Shown here piece after piece: positions 56,725-64,000 of a stretch of 64,000 nt of DNA (position 1 is the stretch's first letter; each line of letters starts with the position of its first letter). The stretch is taken from NCBI RefSeq assembly GCF_010183535.1, contig NC_071331.1, forward strand, positions 11,346,001-11,410,000, given 5' to 3'. The translations under genes were made by a program, and so were the position numbers. The stretch is from Caenorhabditis remanei. Lineage: Eukaryota; Nematoda; Chromadorea; Rhabditida; Rhabditidae. The notes under the pieces are model-generated. The model saw only the letters and a list, made by a program, of their open reading frames with translations, had not been told where the DNA came from and searched no databases.

Positions 56725-57054
56725 TTATTGCAAATCGAACACTTTTTGCAATTCTCCTTCTCCGATGATCGTGCCGAATTTCGTCGGTGTCAGATCAACA
56801 GAAGTTGATAAAAACTGATAAAAAGTGATAAGGAATTCGCTGTCATCGTGAATTTGCATCAAACTGTCTGATTCTCTCAATTTGTAATGCTCTTTTGTCA
56901 AGGAGTGGAACGATCTCGATGGACACGAATCTTCTGACGATTCGAGAAGGTACCGAACAGACGATTCGAGTATTCTCTTGGAAAGGAGAGAACGTTCATG
57001 ATATTGGATTGGATCATGTGCTTGGCAGGTGTCTTTCGGTTCTCTATGTGCCAT
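56725..57054 (-). CDS. Hypothetical 109-codon frame
   Basis: Reading starts at an ATG in AAAATGG context and ends at TAA. Codon choice is worm-like, with Ser- and Glu-rich sequence and a final GTIIGEGELQKVFDLQ. A frame on the opposite strand (56895-57146) overlaps it and is almost as plausible, so which strand is coding, if either, is undecided. No domain is recognised and no introns are visible. Confidence 0.25.
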   Translation of the reverse strand: MAHREPKDTCQAHDPIQYHERSLLSKRILESSVRYLLESSEDSCPSRSFHSLTKEHYKLRESDSLMQIHDDSEFLITFYQFLSTSVDLTPTKFGTIIGEGELQKVFDLQ

Positions 57055-57108
57055 TTTGTAGATTACTTGGGGAAATTGATTGGGAGGGGAACGTTTTGAA
57101 GTTAGCAA

Positions 57109-58581
57109 ATGATCAAATTAGAAAAATGTTCAGTTTTGCAAGTTAGAATAGGGTTCCAACAGTCGAATGGTTTTTCAAATCAGAAAACTGGGAAAGTTGG
57201 TTCCCCGAAACAGAAAAACTGAATGAAAGACAGATCTGATCAGGAGCATATTTTTCTTTCATAGAAAGCTGCTGGAAATATATGGAAAGTAATTTATCAC
57301 TATAATCCTGATTTAATTGTGAAGTTTTTCAGTTATGTTTGAAACTTGATTTCTGAAATCGATTTATATTTATTAATAGTCAATTAGCGCAACAGGGTAG
57401 TCACAACTGCTCTTCAACAAAATCATTCAGAAAAACTCACTCTTCTCTGTCTCTCTCCATTTTCCACGTTAAATTTTTCAGCTTCAGTAGGATACGGTTC
57501 TATAATACAATCCTTGTTTTTTTTAAATTGAATATCGATATTGGTTTTTTTAATATAAAAACGAATGCCAACAATATATCTCAGATTCTGAACTCTACTT
57601 ATCTATAACGAACTTTCGAACTTTTAGTTAACTTGAGATTGTTTCGAAAGAACTTTTGTTTTATATAACTCTACTCCTCGTTAACTGAAATTTATTTTGA
57701 AAGCATAACTAATTAACAGCACGATTCAGACGAACTAACTCCACACAATTCACAACAATGCAGAGTACTAAAAGCAAATTAAGTTGATCTTTTGATATAC
57801 CTTTCATTAAAAAATGGGATTTTTTCCGCCATTTTCAACTTGGTTTGTTTTATATTAGATGCGTAAGTCAATTGATAATCGATTTCACAGATATGAAAGT
57901 AAACTTGGAGAAACAGAAAAAAATTTTAAAAGGTGGGAATATTCTGGCACTACAATAATCGTGAATACCGAGTAAAGTGTTGTTATAGAAACCGAAGATT
58001 GAAAATTTGTTGTGGGAATATACATAGCAGTTTTCATTGTGTCATTAAGAAAAGAGAGTATGTCTATTGAGACGAAAAGTATAAAATGAAAATTGAATCT
58101 TTTATGCTTCTTAAGACCATTGCACACATTGCTTTTCAGTTTTATAATATTTAATTTGATTTTTTGAACTCCGAATATTAGACAAGATCTCCAATAAGCT
58201 TCAAACTATCAACTTTACCTGGTTTGAACTAGACACGGTTACATTAGTTATCATGATATCTAGTGATAAATAGAAATGGATTCATGGAAACAGGAATTGT
58301 TTGCTGAAAACATTTAGGATTTTCTATTGGATTCATTTTCCCCAGTAAGGAAACATATAATTTTATTTATTTATTTACTGAGTCCAATCACGCTGCTACG
58401 ATCAATAATGTAACTGTGAACCTCGCAAAACGTTTCATCGAAACAGAAATTTTTTACCGCATCGGAAATCTGAAAACTGCGATTTGTTTAGGTTTCGAAG
58501 GAAGCGTAATGGAAGACATTATAGAAAGAATAACATAATTGATAGCATGATTCACAGAAAATATTATAGATGTAACAGCAT
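57109..58581. other. Intergenic, AT-rich, no gene seen
   Basis: Spacer downstream of the F-box gene. It contains a fragment like the GCGCTCC MITE family near 57390-57480 and one-base variants of the 21U motif at 57206, 57909, 58285 and 58439. No supported coding region. Confidence 0.4.
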
Positions 58582-60375
58582 TTAATCCCATACAAAAAAC
58601 ATTATTTTGTCATTGATTATCTGGATAGAGGCCCATTTTTCTCCGCCATTTTGTTGGATATCGAACCAGTCGGAGCAATCGATTGACTTCGATCGATAAC
58701 TGGGTATTCTGGAAATTGATTATGGGTATGGTCACTTTCTGGCAAGTATAGATGTCTTCAATACAGACATTTTTACAAACTAACCTCGGATCAAACATGA
58801 AGTTTCTTGGTCTTCTTAATCCATCCCATGGAAATGCATTGCTTTCAAACAGCAACTCTCCAAAATCAAACTCTTGGAAGACGTTCCCGGGGATTCGTGT
58901 GACTACTGCATGCAACTTGTGGTACGCTGTCTTGTTCTTCCATTTTTCGATCAATGTTATCCAGGCAGAGGAGGTCAAGTTTGCATTGAAGAGGAGCAGA
59001 CAACGGCCAGAGAAATTATCCATGTACTTGGAGGTCATGGAGCCAGATTCATGAATAGCCAATCCTGGGACTTTGAACAGTTTTGAGATTCTTTTCAGCG
59101 GACGACCAGTGAGATCCGAATGGATTTCAACACTCTTCTGGTTGGGACGAACGGTTAGGAAGTGCTTGATTTCAGCTGTCTCTAACTCATCGAGCGAGAA
59201 GATTGTGTCTGTCACGTTGTCAATGATTTCCGAGGATTGGAGTGAGTTGGTTGACTCGATTTTTAGTTGTGAAGGTGGCTGATTGGCAAACAAAGATTCA
59301 AGATGTGTTTGAAGGAACTCAAGAACATTGTCATCTTCTTTCTCGAGATATTCCAAAACGTGAGTCCATATCTGTGTTGGAGGTTTTTTGGTACATCTGC
59401 AAGCTGATTGATTGTAAATATCACTTTTTCTGATATTCCTGAGTACAGTATCGTGCAGTAAGGTATACAATTTGTCATTTTTCAGTTGAAATTGAACAAC
59501 TTTGAGAGATTGTTACGGTATAACTGATTGTCACACAAAGCTAATTATATACATATAAACCATACAGAACAAAAGTAGAGCTTCATTTTTGTAGTTGACA
59601 ACTTTTTTGTACAAGCACTCCCTAGCAAATTACGAATCAACAAAGTAATTTCTTCCTCAAATTGACTCATTTCTGTATAAAATAAAGTGATTTTTGAGCT
59701 GTCGTCTTAAAATGACCATAACTCTCTAGGGAGAGTCTGTACAAAAAATTTGCCAACTACAAAAATAAAGCTCTACCTTTTTATGGGTTTTTTAAAAAAA
59801 TGTTTTTAATTAAATCTACTTTGTGGAGGCAATCAGTGGTACCGTAACACCTTCTCAAAGTTGGACATTTGAACTGAAAAAGACAAAATACTATATCTGA
59901 CTGCACGGTACTGTAGCAATCACATCTGAAAATCTCACCTGCATTTGACATTTCGACAATGGGTGAGTCGGTCTTTTTCTCTGGAACATCTGAAAATACG
60001 AACAGAGTTATGAGCTATTGAATAAAACCAAAGAACTATCATTGTCTCGTTTGTTTGCCCGTTCCAACCTCACCTGCTTTGAATTTTCACACCTCCCAAA
60101 TTCACTTGTTTTCTCTCTTTGACAGAAATCTGTGGGACATGTCTCATGTTTGCCATGTGGTGGAAATCCCTGTCGTCTCCTGTGAATCCAACCGACACTT
60201 GAATGCCATTGTCGCTGAGGGCATATTGTACTTTTTTCGGCTTCAGCTTGATGAATTGAATAAGATTTCTCATCTTTTCAGAAGTTAAACTCAGCAAGAA
60301 AATATCTTGAAATCCGAGTTGTCTCAATACTTCGATTTGAACCAACAATGGAAAACGGTTAAATGGGATAGTCAT
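58582..60375 (-). CDS. F-box/FBA-type protein
   Basis: Exons in gene order: 60074-60375, 59939-59989, 58785-59396 and 58582-58708, consistent in phase, giving 363 residues. The N-terminus FNRFPLLVQIEVLRQLGF followed by LSLTSEKMRNLI is an F-box, which binds SKP1 in SCF ubiquitin ligases. The large third exon (about residues 118-321) and the C-terminus ending FFVWD match the F-box-associated domain (FBA type 2) that picks substrates in the rapidly evolving Caenorhabditis F-box families. The ATG follows a TATTTTCAG acceptor by one base. The last exon was set by comparison with the second F-box gene: both end with a 127-bp exon beginning after DPR. Exon 3 starts at TGCAG, so an apparent longer start inside the adjacent MITE is not used. 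Intron 2 contains that MITE. Confidence 0.85.
59446..59913. mobile_element. 468-bp mariner/Tc-like MITE with TA target
   Basis: CAGTATCGTGCAGT faces ACTGCACGGTACTG and both are flanked by TA (59444-59445 and 59914-59915). Subterminal TTTTCAGTTGAAATTGAACA and its counterpart link it to the element at 23673-24326. It lies in intron 2 of the F-box gene. Confidence 0.75.
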
Positions 60376-61059
60376 TCTGAAAATAAAGAAAAGATTCAAG
60401 AACTGATTGAGATAAATTACGGAAGATTACGGTATTGGTTGGCATAGTCAACATAGACAAAAATAAGAAAAAATGAGATAATTAGCAGACACCCAATGCT
60501 GCATATTGCTTTTATGAATCAAATGAGAAAGGGCGGAGTCTGTTCTTATTGTGGATACTGTTCTTATTGCGAAATAGTGAATATTTTATTGTATTTGTAT
60601 TTATTCTATCGAAAATCATCAGTAAATGGGGCGAGAGGCTGAGAATGAGTCCCTCACGAGAATATTGCGAAATCGTTCGGGAGATTGGCAATGTGTACTC
60701 TCTGCGAGATCCGCCCCTCTTGTAATGAGGAAAAGGGATCACCAGTTGGTTTTGAGCGGTGATTTTCGGAGGTTTGGGTGAGTGACGTCACGGTTTTCTC
60801 CGTTCAAACTGTTAAGGGAAGTTGAAAAAACACGATAAGACAGTAGGTCAAAATATTCCATGGGGACTGATTATGGTAGGAAGTCAAGTGGTGGCAAGCA
60901 TTCAATACGGGAATCGAATTAAATACATCAGAAATATACAGTAATCTCTAATGAAAACTTTGAAAATCGCCAGATTCGCCGAGCCACTCTCTCAAGGCGA
61001 AACAGTACAAAATAGTAAACAACTAAAAAGTAAATGTATATTTTTTAAAGGAGTCAATG

Positions 61060-61426
61060 CCAAAAAAGTAAATTATGTATAAAACATACAGAAAAAAGGT
61101 AGAGCTTCATTTTTGTAGTTCACAACTTTTTTTGTACGGGCACTCCCTAGCAAGTTACATCTCGACAAAGTAATTTCTTCCTCAAATTGACTCATTTCTG
61201 TATAAAATAAAGTGATTTTTGAGCTGTCCTCTTAAAATGACCATAACTCTCTAAGGAGTGTCTGTACAAAAAAGTTGTCAACTGCAAAAATGCAGCTCTA
61301 CCTTTGTTCTGTATGGTTTATACATAATTTACTTTGTGGAACAATCAGTGATACCGTAACACCCTCTCAAAGTTGACCATTTTTAACTGAAAAAGGCCAA
61401 ATTGTATATCTTACTGCACGGTACTG
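61060..61426. mobile_element. Truncated mariner/Tc-like MITE
   Basis: It shares long stretches with 59446-59913, including GACTCATTTCTGTATAAAAT and the right terminus ACTGCACGGTACTG, but the left terminus is missing. Its right end abuts the TA at 61427-61428 that is also the target of the next element. Confidence 0.65.
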
Positions 61427-61428
61427 TA

Positions 61429-63014
61429 CAGTACCGGACAAAAAGATATCAAGTTTTGGTTTTTCGACCATAACTTGTTTCAAATTGGTCGGATTGACTT
61501 GAAACTTTGGGAAAACATTTATTGTAGAGTTATTGTTATATTTAGTTAACATTCTCGGTGAAAAATCATTTTTTACAAGTTTTTTGTAAAATTTTCGAAA
61601 ATCGTGAAAAATCAAAAATTGGATATTTTTATTTCCATGACCGGTGTATCAAAAATAGAGCGTATATTTAGTGTTTATAATTGTTTTCTAATACAAACAG
61701 TCCTGATGTTTATTTTTTGATCACTGGACCCCTACTTTTGACTTGTTACCCATATCTCCCGGGCTGTCAAAGATTGGTAGTACTAATATATGGAGTTGTA
61801 CACTTCAAACATCTGTAAAACTTGTATTTTTGCAGGAAACAATGTAAAAGTGTACCAAACTATTAAGAAGAATGTGGAAAATCTGAGTGTGACATTTTTA
61901 TCTTGATAGAACCCCTCAGCCAATTTTTAGAGACCTTCGATTATCAAATACTGCATATCTGATATCGATGTATGACCAGTTCCGGAGCGAAATTATACAT
62001 TTATTCGGTATCTTTGGTTATTTGAACGTATGAAACCTGTTATTTGAACAATTTTGGATATTCTGAACCAAAATTTGATGAATGATTAGTTGTTGAGGTA
62101 TTGTTACATTGAAAAGAAACTTCGTCGGGATCATATTTTGACAGCATCTTTTGGCTCTCTCATGAAAAGTTGAGAAAATGTGCGAGAGGACACTTCTAGC
62201 ATTTTAAAACTCATCTAGGTTCTTTTCTGACGTGAATGATCAAATATGCCATCAATACACTATGAATTTTCAGTAAAAACAAAAACACATAGTTTTGATA
62301 CTTTCAACCCAGTGAGAGTAACATTCCAGCGAGTGATTCAACATTATTAATACAAAATTGTGTACCGAAACTAGGCTCAGAATATTCACAATTGTTCAAA
62401 TAACAGGTTTCATACGTTCAAATAACCAAAGATACCGAATAAATGTATAATTTCGCTCCGGAACTGGTCATACATCGATATCAGATATGCAGTATTTGAT
62501 AATCGGAGGTCTCTAAAAATTGGTTGAGGGGTTCTATCAAGATAAAAATGTCACACTCAGGTTTTCCACATTCTTCTTAATAGTTTGGTACACTTTTACA
62601 TTGTTTCCTGCAAAAATACAAGTTTTACAGATGTTTGAAGTGTACAACTCCATATATTAGTACTACCAATCTTTGACAGCCCGGGAGATATGGGTAACAA
62701 GTCAAAAGTAGGGGTCCAGTGATCAAAAAATAAACATCAGGACTGTTTGTATTAGAAAACAATTATAAACACTAAATATACGCTCTATTTTTGATACACC
62801 GGTCATGGAAATAAAAATATCCAATTTTTGATTTTTCACGATTTTCGAAAATTTTACAAAAAACTTGTAAAAAATGATTTTTCACCCAGAATGTTAACTA
62901 AAATTAACAATAACTCTACAATAAATGTTTTCCCAAAGTTTCAAGTCAATCCGACCAATTTGAAACAAGTTATGGTCGAAAAACCAAAACTTGATATCTT
63001 TTTGTCCGGTACTG
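61429..63014. mobile_element. 1.59-kb foldback transposon with Tc1-like ends
   Basis: The termini CAGTACCGGACAAAAAGATA and its complement are flanked by TA (61427-61428 and 63015-63016). The end closely resembles Tc1 (CAGTGCTGGCCAAAAAGATA, from memory). Arms of about 640 bp (61429-62068, 62372-63014) are nearly exact complements around a loop of about 303 bp. No transposase is encoded. Confidence 0.88.
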
Positions 63015-63213
63015 TATGTATGTGAAACCGTAGGCGGTTCTAATTCATTCTGTATTGTATTCTGTATTGCGAAATTTCGATACTGCGAAATCGTTAGGTT
63101 GCATAGCTATGTGTGCTTGTTGCGATACCATCTATTCACTTGTAACTGCTCTCCAATTATAATAGTGGCAGATGCCAGCCATCCTATTGAGGGGTTTTGT
63201 ATATGATGAGATT

Positions 63214-63234
63214 AGAGATATAACCGACCTGTCA
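63214..63234 (-). ncRNA. Candidate 21U-RNA
   Basis: Motif at 63275-63282 (-); start signal TGAT, offset 48. Confidence 0.35.
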
Positions 63235-63471
63235 TCAGCTTTTGGTTTTTTCTGAATCGTTTAAAACAATTCATTGAAACAGTAGCAGTAGAAATGAATT
63301 TTTCATGGGTTTTTTTTAGTTCTTATTCAACTGATTGTGAACATTGAAGCTGAAACTATACGGTATTCATCTTCATTATTAGGACAAATCAATTATAAAA
63401 GAGCTTTATAAAACAGAAAAAGAAGTTGTAAACAAAGAGAGATACAAAGAGAGCATAGTTCTGAACAATTT

Positions 63472-64000
63472 TTAATCCCAGACCACAAAAGCAATTTGAT
63501 TCTTAGCTGCTATGATAGATCCCCACGTCCCTCCATCTTCCTGCTGGATGTCGTACGCATCGGAGAAGTCAATCATACTCTTTGAGTTGTTGATTATTCT
63601 GAAAGAAGTACACTCTCTTCACCTTTAGGCTAATATCAATTAAGAAAAAAACTTACCTTGGGTCATAGTTAAACATCTTTGGACGTCTGATTCCATCCCA
63701 ATCCAATACATTCAATTCATCTAACAACTCATCGATAAAATCATCGCTAGCAAATGTATGTATAACCACTGCATGCAAGTTGTGGAGTCCCTCTTTCTTC
63801 TGCCATTTTCGAATCATTTTAATCAGAGGTGAGTACATTATTTCCGCATTGTGAAGAATCAAACAACGACCAGAGAAATATTTCATAGCTCTAGAAGAGA
63901 TCAAACGGGAACCTCGCAATGCTAATCCCTCGATCTCCCAAATCTTTGAGTATTGCTTCAAATCTCGTTTAGTAAGATCCGAGAAAAATTCAAGACTGTG
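63472..64000 (-). CDS. F-box/FBA-type protein, 3' part only
   Basis: Two exons are visible: 63658-64000 (running off the window) is the penultimate exon, more precisely ending at its donor after 63657, and 63472-63598 is the last. The sequence includes YFSGRCLILHNAE, DWDGIRRPKMFNYDPR and the end FVVWD, each alignable with the first F-box gene (NFSGRCLLLFNAN, PWDGLRRPRNFMFDPR, FFVWD). This is the FBA region; the F-box itself lies outside. The intron between the two exons is 58 bp. A tandem duplicate of the gene 3 kb away, in the same orientation. Confidence 0.85.

Larger units (their letters stand above)
60376..63471. other. Intergenic region dominated by MITEs
   Basis: Upstream flank of the F-box gene, then a truncated mariner-like MITE (61060-61426), then the 1.59-kb Tc1-like foldback (61429-63014). 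An exact 21U motif is at 63275 (-). No protein gene is supported. Confidence 0.5.

Noticed and set aside
58739..58784. A 46-bp intron after DPR in the first F-box gene
   Set aside because: Splicing at that CTTGCCAG gives an immediate in-frame stop; the next acceptor (58709) gives a tail matching the second F-box gene.
59397..59478. N-terminal extension of the F-box third exon (start near 59470)
   Set aside because: It lies inside the TA-flanked MITE; a TGCAG acceptor at 59397-59398 joined to the two upstream exons gives a proper F-box protein.

Overview
The window is nuclear DNA of a Caenorhabditis-type nematode. The genes have many short introns (46-100 bp is common) with GTAAGT/GTGAGT donors and TTTCAG acceptors. 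The families are worm-typical: cuticle collagen, FLYWCH factor, DUF1679/CHK kinase-like, F-box/FBA, UNC-93-like, MSP-domain. I recall C. elegans rab-28, flh-1 and a cuticle collagen lying together on chromosome IV, so this is probably the equivalent region in a relative; the heavy load of short transposons suggests a species other than C. elegans. That placement is inference.

Layout. 1-1.4 kb has no gene I can support. At 1.5-9.7 kb, on +: an unknown protein, a FLYWCH-finger transcription factor, a cuticle collagen and a 69-aa membrane protein. 9.7-19.1 kb is gene-free and repeat-rich. At 19.1-24.5 kb, on +: a PGAP2-like GPI-anchor remodelling protein, with tRNA-Leu(UAG) antisense in its last intron, and a membrane-anchored MSP-domain protein. 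At 24.7-32.8 kb, on -: a CHK kinase-like gene of 8 exons whose introns are full of transposons. 34-38 kb holds a small RING-H2 gene (+) and a 186-aa charged protein (-). 40.8-43.1 kb holds a secreted 161-aa protein (+), with a 0.9-kb terminal-inverted-repeat element in one intron. 45.1-48.4 kb is rab-28 (+). 48.7-53.3 kb is a UNC-93-like MFS protein (-). 58.6-60.4 kb is an F-box/FBA gene (-), and the 3' end of a second one runs off the right edge.

Two layers overlie the protein genes. First, the non-coding DNA is strongly enriched in CTGTTTCA, the core upstream motif of type I 21U-RNA (piRNA) genes. I count 34 exact copies on both strands where base composition predicts about 2-3, and most are followed 43-48 bases downstream by the expected YRNT start signal. 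None lies in the gene-dense stretch 1.2-10.2 kb. The window is therefore probably part of a piRNA cluster interleaved with ordinary genes.

Second, there are several families of non-autonomous DNA transposons. One is a GGGCC-rich hAT-like family with perfect 8-bp target duplications. Another pair are 1.58-kb foldback elements with Tc1-like ends and 640-bp arms. Others have termini grading into short-period GC-rich repeats. Most of the long open frames in these repeats are artefacts. The genes are mostly unrelated housekeeping or worm-specific functions, and I see no clear operon.
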